The notes beneath the pieces are model-generated. The model searched no databases, had not been told where the DNA came from, and saw only the letters and a program-made list of their open reading frames with translations. Below, in pieces: positions 53,931 through 61,545 of a stretch of DNA of 64,000 bases. Made by a program: the position numbers and the translations under genes. Position 1 is the stretch's first letter. Every line of letters begins with the position of its first letter. Source of the stretch: Bog-473 sp963809825 (GTDB taxonomy: Bacteria; Actinomycetota; Acidimicrobiia; Acidimicrobiales; RAAP-2); contig CAWELJ010000002.1 in the NCBI GenBank assembly GCA_963809825.1, positions 620,001 to 684,000 on the forward strand, written 5' to 3'.

Positions 53931-55772
53931 GTGAGCTCACCTCCCATCCCGGTCAGCACGGGCGAGGGTGCCTTCGATCCCTCGGTGCGATGGTTCCAGC
54001 ACGCCGTGTTCTACGAGGTGCTCATCAGGGGTTACCACGACGCCAACGACGACGGCACGGGGGACCTGCGCGGACTGCGGGAGAAGCTGGACTACATCGA
54101 GTGGCTCGGCATCGACTGCATCTGGATGCTGCCCTTCTACCCTTCGCCCTTCCGGGACGGCGGCTACGACATCAGCGACTTCTTCAACGTCCACCCGGAC
54201 TACGGGAGCATCGGCGACCTGGTGGCGTTCCTCGAGGACGCCCACCGCCGCGGCATCCGCGTCATCGCGGACCTCGTCATGAACCACACCAGCGACGAGC
54301 ACCCCTGGTTCAGGGAGTCGCGCTCGTCGAGGGACAACGCCAAGGCAGACTGGTACGTCTGGAACGACGACGACCAGAAGTGGCCGGACGCCCGCGTGGT
54401 CTTCACCGACGTCGAGCGCTCCAACTGGACGTGGGACGACACGCGTCAGCAGTACTACTGGCATCGCTTCTACCACCACCAGCCCGACCTCAACTACGAG
54501 AATCCCGAAGTGGCCGACACCATGATCGACCTCGTCCGGTTCTGGCTCGATCTCGGCTTCGACGGTTTCCGGCTGGACGCAGTCCCGTATCTGTACCAGC
54601 GCGATGGGACCTCGGGTGAGCACCTCCCGGAGACCCACGCGTTCATCAGGCGCATCCGCAAGCAGCTCGAGGCGGACTACCCGGGACGCATCTTGCTCGC
54701 CGAGGCGAACGGCTGGCCGAGCGACGTGGCCGACTATTTCGGCGACGGCGACGAGTGCCACCTGTGCTTTCACTTCCCCCTCATGCCGCGGCTCTTCATG
54801 GCGGTGCGCCGTGAGCAGCGCTACCCGATCACCGAGATCCTGGCCCAGACACCCGTGATCCACGACGCGTGCCAGTGGGCCATCTTCCTGCGCAACCACG
54901 ACGAGCTCACGCTCGAGCAAGTCAGCGACGAGGAGCGCGACTACCTCATGGCGGAGTACGCCAAGGACCCGCGGATGAAGCGTCACATGGGGATCGGGCG
55001 GCGCTTGGCCCCACTCCTCGACAACGACCGGCGGACCGCCGAGCTCCTTTATGCCCTGATCCTGTCCCTGCCGGGGAGCCCCGTGATCTACTACGGCGAC
55101 GAGCTGTTGATGGGTGACAACATCTACCTCGGTGACCGGGATTCGGTACGCACGCCCATGCAGTGGTCGCCCGACCGGAACGGGGGCTTCTCCAAGGCGG
55201 ACTTCGCCCAGCTCTACCTGCCCCCGCTCATGGACCCCGTCTACGGGTTCAGCGCCCTCAACGTCGAGGCTCAGCTGCGGAACCAGGGATCGTTCCTGCA
55301 CTGGCTGCGCCGGATGCTGACCGAGCGGCGTGCCCTCCCCGTGATGGGTGTCGGCGCGATGGAGGTGCTGCCCTGCGCCAACCCGTCCGTGCTCGCCTAC
55401 GTGCGCTCGGGGGAGGTCGCGGACATCCTCAGCGGCGCCACCTCGACGGGGCCTTCCGTGAGCCCGTCGCCGGACGGCGCACTGGACTGGGGGCGCTCCA
55501 CCGTGCTGGCTCGCACCGTCCCGGCCGGCAACGAGGGCGACGGCGACGAGGTGGTGCGCCGGCACCAGGCCGTCCTGTGCGTCCACAACCTGAGCCGCTT
55601 CGCGCAGCCGGCCGAGTTGGCGCTCGCCAAGTGGGCGGGCTCGACGCCCTACGAGGTGCTGGGCCGCGTCCCGTTCCCTGTGATCACCGAGGAGCCGTAC
55701 ACGATCACGCTGCCGCCCTACGGGTTCTTGTGGTTCGATCTGGCGCCCGAGGAGAGGCCGGTCCAGGAATGA
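53931..55772 (+). CDS. treS: Trehalose synthase (maltose to trehalose isomerase)
   Basis: GH13 enzyme that interconverts maltose and trehalose. The 613-residue protein has GGYDISDF, VMNHTSDEHPWF, the nucleophile Asp in GFRLDAVPYLY, acid/base Glu in LLAEANGW and the stabilising Asp in LRNHDELT. Its N-terminal RWFQHAVFYEVLIRGY is typical of TreS, and it ends without a fused maltokinase. It starts at GTG 53931. The partner gene overlaps by ATGA. Confidence 0.95.
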   Translation: MSSPPIPVSTGEGAFDPSVRWFQHAVFYEVLIRGYHDANDDGTGDLRGLREKLDYIEWLGIDCIWMLPFYPSPFRDGGYDISDFFNVHPDYGSIGDLVAFLEDAHRRGIRVIADLVMNHTSDEHPWFRESRSSRDNAKADWYVWNDDDQKWPDARVVFTDVERSNWTWDDTRQQYYWHRFYHHQPDLNYENPEVADTMIDLVRFWLDLGFDGFRLDAVPYLYQRDGTSGEHLPETHAFIRRIRKQLEADYPGRILLAEANGWPSDVADYFGDGDECHLCFHFPLMPRLFMAVRREQRYPITEILAQTPVIHDACQWAIFLRNHDELTLEQVSDEERDYLMAEYAKDPRMKRHMGIGRRLAPLLDNDRRTAELLYALILSLPGSPVIYYGDELLMGDNIYLGDRDSVRTPMQWSPDRNGGFSKADFAQLYLPPLMDPVYGFSALNVEAQLRNQGSFLHWLRRMLTERRALPVMGVGAMEVLPCANPSVLAYVRSGEVADILSGATSTGPSVSPSPDGALDWGRSTVLARTVPAGNEGDGDEVVRRHQAVLCVHNLSRFAQPAELALAKWAGSTPYEVLGRVPFPVITEEPYTITLPPYGFLWFDLAPEERPVQE

Positions 55773-57001
55773 CCGACGAGCGCGACCAGGCGCTGCGCAC
55801 GCTGGTGGAGGCGTGGCTGGGGCTGCGCAGGGTCGCGCCGGCGGGCGAGGTCACGATCGTGCGCGCCGAGGTGTTGCGGGCGGGGCGACCGGGTCTCCTC
55901 GACATCGTGGCCCAGGTGGGGGAGCGGCGGGCCCACGTGGTGGCGGGCCTGCGCGGTGTCGCCGACGAGCCGCACTTCCTGAAAGCGGGTGAGGAGGCTG
56001 CGCTGGGCCTGCTGGACGACGACCACGGCCTCGCCGTGTGCACCGACGCGTTGCGCGACGCGCAGCTGGCGCCGCTGCTCCTCGCCACGGTCCGCGGCGT
56101 CGCCACGCGGCCGGGACCGGTCGTCGTCCTGCGAGACGACGACGACGCCACGGTGATCGACTGCGGCGACCGCGGCGACCTCATGGTCTTCCCCTGGCTG
56201 GGTGCCGGGCCTCGGCCCGAGGTGGACCTCATGGTCGCACTGGACGAGGCCGGCTTCAACCACGTCGCTGCTCCCCTGGTGCGATGGGTCTGGGAGGGGC
56301 ACGACCTCGGCGTCGTTCAGGAGCCGTTGGCGGACCGTTCCGGCGGGTGGGCGCTCGCGCTCACGTCGCTGCGCGACTTCTACGCCTCGGGGGGTGCACC
56401 CGAGGCCGCCGGCGGAGACTTCGGTGCCGAGGCACGAGCCCTCGGGACGATGACCGCCCGCATGCACCTCGCGCTCGACCGCGCCTTCCTGCGCCACCAC
56501 GAGCAGGTGGCCGACTGGGTCGAGGCCGCGGAGGCGACCATCGCCGCGGCGGACGCGTCCCTGCTCGAGGCGCCGGGTGTCGCCGATCTCGTCAAGTGGA
56601 TACGGGAGTCAGACGGGCGGCTCCCCGTGATCCGCACCCACGGCGACTTCCACCTCGGGCGGACGGCGAGGACGGACCAGGGCTGGGTGGTCTCGGACTG
56701 CGTGCCGGGCGGGGTCCTGGCCGGCGGCTCCGCTCCGGGCCGGCGCACGCCGCTGGGCGACGTCGCCGATCTGCTGTGGTCGATGCACCAGGCCAGCAGG
56801 GTGGCGGCGGCGGAGCGGGACCCGACCGGACGACTCGGCCTGGCTGCGCTCGGACAGGCGTGGGAGGCCCGGAACCGGCGCGCCTTCGTCACGGGCTACC
56901 TGGGAACCCCCGGCATCGGGGGCCTGGTCGGGCCCGACCGAGACCTGGTCCGGCGGCTGGTGTCGTTCCTGGAGCTCGCCCGTTCGGTCCGCGGGTCCTG
57001 A
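55769..57001 (+). CDS. Maltokinase-like (Pep2/Mak) protein, divergent active site
   Basis: A 410-residue aminoglycoside-phosphotransferase-fold protein in the maltokinase position downstream of treS. The general layout is kept: N-terminal cap region, ATP lobe, VIRTHGDFHLGRT catalytic loop and LGDVADLLWSMHQAS. But the expected HGDxHLGQ reads HLGR, and the DFEGEP metal motif reads DCVPGG. Thus the metal-binding Gln and Glu are missing, and kinase activity on maltose is doubtful. It may have a structural or different catalytic role with TreS. It overlaps treS by ATGA. Confidence 0.75.
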   Translation: MTDERDQALRTLVEAWLGLRRVAPAGEVTIVRAEVLRAGRPGLLDIVAQVGERRAHVVAGLRGVADEPHFLKAGEEAALGLLDDDHGLAVCTDALRDAQLAPLLLATVRGVATRPGPVVVLRDDDDATVIDCGDRGDLMVFPWLGAGPRPEVDLMVALDEAGFNHVAAPLVRWVWEGHDLGVVQEPLADRSGGWALALTSLRDFYASGGAPEAAGGDFGAEARALGTMTARMHLALDRAFLRHHEQVADWVEAAEATIAAADASLLEAPGVADLVKWIRESDGRLPVIRTHGDFHLGRTARTDQGWVVSDCVPGGVLAGGSAPGRRTPLGDVADLLWSMHQASRVAAAERDPTGRLGLAALGQAWEARNRRAFVTGYLGTPGIGGLVGPDRDLVRRLVSFLELARSVRGS

Positions 57002-57081
57002 GCACCGCTCGGGGTGACTCGCACCTGCGGGCTCCGAGTGGCACACTCTCGCCCACTGGCAACCCCCATCGGAGGTCCATC

Positions 57082-57987
57082 GTGCCGTTGAACGCGAAGA
57101 GCAGGATCCTGGCCGGCGCCGGCGCGCTCTGCCTGGCCGGAGTGACCCTCGGGGGCGTGCTGAGCACCCCGGCGGGCGCGAGCTCCTCGAGCAGCGTCCC
57201 CACCGCCCCGGTGGACTCGACCCTGGCGGCGACCGTGCCCGCCCCGGTGAAGGCCTCGGGGCTGCTGGTGGCGGCCGACGCCACGTACGCGCCTGACGAG
57301 TTCATCGGCTCCGACGGCACGACGGTCGTCGGCATGGATGCCGACCTCGCCAACGCCATCGGCCAGGTGCTCGGCGTCAAGGTGGCAATCTCGAACGCCA
57401 CGTTCGACACGATCATCCCGGCGTTGCAGTCGGGCAAGTTCAACCTCGGTGCCTCCTCCTTCACCGACACCAAGGCCCGCCAGAAGCAGGTGGACTTCGT
57501 CGACTACTTCCAGGCCGGCGAGGGCTACTACGTCAAGGCCGGCAGCTCCTACAAGCCCAACGGCCTGGCCGCGCTGTGTGGGCACACCGTGGCGGTCGAG
57601 ACCGGCACCGTGGAGCAGACCGACGCACAGTCCCAGGCCAAGAAGTGCACCAAGTCCCACAAGAAGGGAGTGACGGTCCTCTCGTTCGCCGACCAGAACT
57701 CCGCCAACCTCGCCGTCTCGAGCGGGCGGGCGCAGGTGGGCTTCCTCGACTCCCAGATCGCCGAGTACGTCGTCGCGACCTCCAAGGGCCAGTTCAAGAA
57801 CTCGGGCACCGCCTTCGGGGTCGCGCCCTACGGTCTCGCCCTGCCCAAGGGGTTGGGTCTGACCCGGCCGGTGGACGGCGCGGTGGGCCAGCTGATGAAG
57901 GACGGGATCTACCTCAAGATCCTCAAGAAGTGGGGCATTCAGGCCGGTGCCCTCTCCCGGCCCGAGATCAACGGAGCGACCAGCTAG
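57082..57987 (+). CDS. Polar amino acid ABC transporter substrate-binding protein
   Basis: An exported binding protein of 301 residues (SBP family 3). A signal peptide (LNAKSRILAGAGALCLAG then VTLGGVLSTPAGA) is followed by a Ser/Thr/Pro linker. The ligand domain has DATYAPDEFIG, VVGMDADLANAIGQVLG and LGASSFTDTKARQKQVDFVDY, the classic glutamine/polar amino acid pattern. No lipobox Cys is seen at the cleavage site. GTG 57082 has GGAGG six bases upstream. The permease and ATPase follow. Confidence 0.9.
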   Translation: MPLNAKSRILAGAGALCLAGVTLGGVLSTPAGASSSSSVPTAPVDSTLAATVPAPVKASGLLVAADATYAPDEFIGSDGTTVVGMDADLANAIGQVLGVKVAISNATFDTIIPALQSGKFNLGASSFTDTKARQKQVDFVDYFQAGEGYYVKAGSSYKPNGLAALCGHTVAVETGTVEQTDAQSQAKKCTKSHKKGVTVLSFADQNSANLAVSSGRAQVGFLDSQIAEYVVATSKGQFKNSGTAFGVAPYGLALPKGLGLTRPVDGAVGQLMKDGIYLKILKKWGIQAGALSRPEINGATS

Positions 57988-58023
57988 GCATCGGGTCGTC
58001 CCCACACCGGCGTAGCGGTCAGG

Positions 58024-59022
58024 ATGGCTACGCCGACCGCTTCACGCGAGCAGAGCGGGTCTCCGTCGCCGCCCGGGCACGGCGAAGCCCTGAAGGCGGT
58101 AGCGCTCCGCCACCCCGGCCGTTGGGTGAGCGCGGCGGTTCTCCTCGTGTTCGCCGCCATGCTCGTCCACTCGCTCGCCTTTTCCACGGTGGAGCGGGGC
58201 GGCAAGCGCGAGCCGCGTTTCCAGTGGGACGTGGTGGGGCAGTACCTGTTCTCGGGCCGGGTGCTGCGCGGCCTGGAGGTCACGCTCGAACTGACCGTCC
58301 TGGCCATGGCCATCGGGATCGTCCTGGGCATCGTCCTCGCCATCATGCGGCTGTCGCCCAACCCGGTCATGACGACCGTGAGCTGGATCTACATCTGGTT
58401 CTTCCGCGGCACCCCGGTGTTCGTGCAGCTCTTGTTCTGGTACAACATCGCCTACATCTTCCCCCAGTTCACCCTGGGCGTCCCGTTCGGACCATCGTTC
58501 GTCACCATCGATCTCAACACCGTCTCGGTCTTCTTGATCGCCGGTGTCGGGCTCGGCCTGAACGAGGGCGCCTACATGGCCGAGATCGTCCGGGCCGGCA
58601 TCATCTCGGTCGACGAGGGCCAGGTGGAAGCGGCCCAGTCCGTTGGCATGCGCAGGCTGCAGACGCTCCGGCTCGTGGTGCTCCCTCAGGCGATGCGCCT
58701 GATCATCCCGCCCACCGGCAACGAGATCATCTCCATGCTCAAGACGTCGTCGTTGGCCTCCGTCATCGCCGTGATAGAGCTGCTGGGTGCGGTGCAGCAG
58801 ATCTACGCCGTCACCTACCAGACCATCCCCCTGCTCATGGTGGCCAGCATCTGGTACCTGGCCGTGACGTCGGTGCTCACCGTGGGCCAGTTCTTCATTG
58901 AGCGGCGCTACTCACGCGGGGCGGCGCGGCCGCGTCTCCCGTGGATCTGGCGCAAGCTGGGCCAGAACCTGCGCTATGTCCGCGTCCCCGTGGGCACGCC
59001 GTTCAAGGAGCCGCAGCCATGA
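58024..59022 (+). CDS. Polar amino acid ABC transporter permease
   Basis: A 332-residue inner-membrane subunit of the HisM/GlnP type, with a soluble N-terminal stretch, one extra helix, the conserved LRGLEVTLELTVLAMAIG and WIYIWFFRGTPVFVQL, and the EAA loop QVEAAQSVGMRRLQTLRLVVLPQAMR in pattern. It overlaps the ATPase gene by ATGA. The other subunits of the importer are its neighbours. Confidence 0.93.
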   Translation: MATPTASREQSGSPSPPGHGEALKAVALRHPGRWVSAAVLLVFAAMLVHSLAFSTVERGGKREPRFQWDVVGQYLFSGRVLRGLEVTLELTVLAMAIGIVLGIVLAIMRLSPNPVMTTVSWIYIWFFRGTPVFVQLLFWYNIAYIFPQFTLGVPFGPSFVTIDLNTVSVFLIAGVGLGLNEGAYMAEIVRAGIISVDEGQVEAAQSVGMRRLQTLRLVVLPQAMRLIIPPTGNEIISMLKTSSLASVIAVIELLGAVQQIYAVTYQTIPLLMVASIWYLAVTSVLTVGQFFIERRYSRGAARPRLPWIWRKLGQNLRYVRVPVGTPFKEPQP

Positions 59023-59801
59023 CCGGGCCCGTCGACACCCGACCCGTCATGGTGCGTGCGGAGGGAGTGCGCAAGTCCTTCGGACGGGTGGAGGCGCTCA
59101 AGGGCATCGACCTGACCGTCCGCAGCGGCGAGGTGCTGTGCCTGATCGGGCCCTCCGGATCGGGCAAGAGCACGTTCTTGCGCTGCATCAACCACCTCGA
59201 GAAGATCGACGGTGGCGCGTTGTACGTGGACGGCGAGCTCGTCGGCTATCGCCGGCGGGGCGACAAGCTCTACGAGTTGCCAGAGCGAGAGGTCTGCCAC
59301 ACCCGGTCCGCCATCGGAATGGTCTTCCAGCGCTTCAACCTCTTCCCCCACATGAAGGTGCTCAACAACGTGACGGTGGGGCCGATCCGGGTGAAGGGGG
59401 TGCCGGCCGCCGAGGCGCAGGACCAGGCCCGCCGGCTGCTCGAACGGGTCGGGCTGGCCGACAAGGTGGCCGCCTACCCCAACGAGTTGTCCGGTGGCCA
59501 GCAGCAGCGCGTCGCCATCGCGCGGGCGCTGGCCATGGAGCCCAAGCTGATGCTCTTCGACGAGCCGACCTCGGCCCTCGACCCCGAGCTGGTCGGGGAC
59601 GTGCTGGCGGTGATGCAGGACTTGGCCCAGGAGGGGCGCACCATGGTGGTCGTCACCCACGAGATGGGGTTCGCCCGCGAGGTGGGGGACGCCGTGGTGT
59701 TCATGGACGCCGGGGTCGTGGTGGAGGCGGGCCCGCCCGCCCAGGTGCTCGGCGACCCCCGGCACGAGCGGACCCGTGCCTTCCTCTCCAAGGTCCTGTG
59801 A
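59019..59801 (+). CDS. Polar amino acid ABC transporter ATP-binding protein
   Basis: A 260-residue GlnQ-type ATPase: Walker A GPSGSGKSTFL, Q-loop VFQRFNLFPHMKVLNNV, signature LSGGQQQRVAIARAL, Walker B LMLFDEPTSALDPE and H-loop VVTHEMGFAREV. Together with the preceding permease and binding protein it forms a complete importer, probably for glutamate, glutamine or a related amino acid. Confidence 0.96.
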   Translation: MTGPVDTRPVMVRAEGVRKSFGRVEALKGIDLTVRSGEVLCLIGPSGSGKSTFLRCINHLEKIDGGALYVDGELVGYRRRGDKLYELPEREVCHTRSAIGMVFQRFNLFPHMKVLNNVTVGPIRVKGVPAAEAQDQARRLLERVGLADKVAAYPNELSGGQQQRVAIARALAMEPKLMLFDEPTSALDPELVGDVLAVMQDLAQEGRTMVVVTHEMGFAREVGDAVVFMDAGVVVEAGPPAQVLGDPRHERTRAFLSKVL

Positions 59802-59819
59802 CCCCCGGGGCCCGGCGAG

Positions 59820-60803
59820 CTAGACGGCCAGGGCGGAGACCTTGAGGGTCTCGGCCGCCTCCTCGGGCGAGATCACGTTGATCGCCACCCCGGTGCCGAG
59901 CTCGAAGCCGGCCGTCGTGGTCGCCTTGGGCCAGATGTGCGCGTGCCAGTGGTACGGCTCGCCCACACGGTAGGGAGCCGAGTGGAAGACGATGTTGTAG
60001 GCGACGTCGCCGACGGCGTCGGCCAGTTGCTGCAGCACGCGGCGGATGGCCTCGCCCACGGCGATGAGGTCCTCGGTCGGGCTGCGGTGCAGGTGCGGGT
60101 TGTGCTCCCGGGGCATCACGAGCATCTCGTAGGGGACGGCGCTCCAGAACGGGCAGACGACGACGACACGATCGTTCGAGTAGATCACCCGCTCGGTGGA
60201 GTCCTCTTCCGCCTCGATGGTCGTGCACAGGAGGCATGAGCCGACGAAGCGGGCGAAGCGGGCCTGTTCCTCGGCGAGCTCGCGGGGGATGAAGGACATG
60301 CCCAGGAGCTGGCCGTGCGGGTGCTCGAGCGAGGCACCGGCCTCGCGCCCCGAGTTGACGATGGCCTGGGTGTAGCGCAGGTTGGGCTGCGAGGCGTGCT
60401 CCTCCAGCCGGTCACGCAGCGCGGCCATCACGAGCTCGACCTGCTCCTGACTGAGCATGCCCAACGTCGTGTCGTGCTCGGGGGAGAAGATCAGGATCTC
60501 GTGGATGCCGCCCGCCGACGCCTGGGTGAAGACGGGGCCCCGGTTGGCGACCACGAAGGGCTCGTCGCCCTCGAAGGCCGGGTAGAGGTTGGGCACCACC
60601 CGGACGAGCCAGTGCCCGGTCGGGCCGTAGGTCTCGAGGGCCGGCGGCGTGTCCTCCTCGTTCCCGGGGCAGAAGGGGCACGGGCGTCCCAGCGAGTCGG
60701 GGGTCCAGGGGGAGCGGGTCACGAAGGAGTAGGGCCGCTCGGAGCGGCCCGGGCTCACCACGACCCAGCGGCCCGACAACGGATCGAGGCGCAGCTGGTT
60801 CAT
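59820..60803 (-). CDS. galT: Galactose-1-phosphate uridylyltransferase
   Basis: Leloir-pathway enzyme exchanging UMP between UDP-glucose and galactose-1-phosphate. The 327-residue protein has the zinc pair CPFCPGNE, the active-site EHPHGQLLG (His-Pro-His; the second His takes the UMP) and HWHAHIWPK late in the sequence. ATG 60803 is chosen at the normal start NQLRLDPLSGRWV; GGAAGA lies eight bases upstream. The remaining gal genes are not in the window. It converges with the ABC importer genes. Confidence 0.93.
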   Translation of the reverse strand: MNQLRLDPLSGRWVVVSPGRSERPYSFVTRSPWTPDSLGRPCPFCPGNEEDTPPALETYGPTGHWLVRVVPNLYPAFEGDEPFVVANRGPVFTQASAGGIHEILIFSPEHDTTLGMLSQEQVELVMAALRDRLEEHASQPNLRYTQAIVNSGREAGASLEHPHGQLLGMSFIPRELAEEQARFARFVGSCLLCTTIEAEEDSTERVIYSNDRVVVVCPFWSAVPYEMLVMPREHNPHLHRSPTEDLIAVGEAIRRVLQQLADAVGDVAYNIVFHSAPYRVGEPYHWHAHIWPKATTTAGFELGTGVAINVISPEEAAETLKVSALAV

Positions 60804-60940
60804 CGGTGCGCTCTTCCGGGCGCTGTCTGACCCGCCCACATGGCAAATGACCTCATCGTCTTCCCTCCACCTCTACGGTACAGGTTTCGCTGCCCGATCT
60901 GGCACCACCGTCACGAGGCGGTCACTCGGGACCCGTGCCC

Positions 60941-61456
60941 ATGGGAGAACATGTCGGCGTGCACCATCAACCGGCCGGAGCGGCCTTCGACATCGTGCTG
61001 CTGCTCCACGTGGCCTGTGCCGTAGCCGGGCTCGTGACGACGCTCGCGGCGGCCGCCACGGCTACGCGGCTGCGCCACCTCCTGCGGGCGTCGGCCCCGC
61101 TGCCCGACCCGCTGCGCCGCTACTTCCGCCCCGGGGTCAACTGGGCGGGCCGGAGCATGTACGGGATCCCGGTCTTCGGGTTCGCGCTCCTCGCCATGAG
61201 CCGGGGCGCCTACGCGCTGGGGGACTGGTGGGTGCTCGGCGGCGTGGGTCTCTTCGTCGCGGTGGCCTTCGTGGCCGAGGGCGTGCTGTGGCCGGCCGAG
61301 CGCCGGCTCCAGGTCGCCGTCGGCCAGGTCGGTGCGGGGGTCGCACCCCCGCGGACGGACGGCACGGAGAGGGCCGCAACGGTGATGGTGCGGGCGGCCA
61401 CCGCCGCGCTGGTCCTGCTGGTCGCCGGTATGGTCGTCATGGTGGTGCAACCCTGA
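60941..61456 (+). CDS. Unrecognised four-helix membrane protein
   Basis: About 171 residues with four hydrophobic segments (AAFDIVLLLHVACAVAGLV, MYGIPVFGFALLAM, WWVLGGVGLFVAVAFV, ALVLLVAGMVVMVV) and a short His/Gly N-terminus. The first-helix His and the RYFRPGVNWAGRSMYG loop are the most distinctive parts. I do not recognise the family with certainty. In-frame starts at GTG 60935, ATG 60941 and GTG 60959 are all possible; none has a strong ribosome-binding site. Confidence 0.6.
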   Translation: MGEHVGVHHQPAGAAFDIVLLLHVACAVAGLVTTLAAAATATRLRHLLRASAPLPDPLRRYFRPGVNWAGRSMYGIPVFGFALLAMSRGAYALGDWWVLGGVGLFVAVAFVAEGVLWPAERRLQVAVGQVGAGVAPPRTDGTERAATVMVRAATAALVLLVAGMVVMVVQP

Positions 61457-61500
61457 TCTCATCGGCACGGGATCCACCCCGATGGATCAGGGTCCCGCAG

Positions 61501-61534
61501 ACCGTCCGGTCGGCTCAGGGACCGACCGGACGGT
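61501..61534. terminator. Hairpin between convergent genes, 13-bp perfect stem
   Basis: ACCGTCCGGTCGG and its complement CCGACCGGACGGT enclose an 8-base loop. It lies between the ends of the membrane protein gene (61456) and the surface protein gene (61546), where a bidirectional terminator is expected. No T-run follows on either strand. Confidence 0.6.
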
Positions 61535-61545
61535 GCGGAGTCTTA

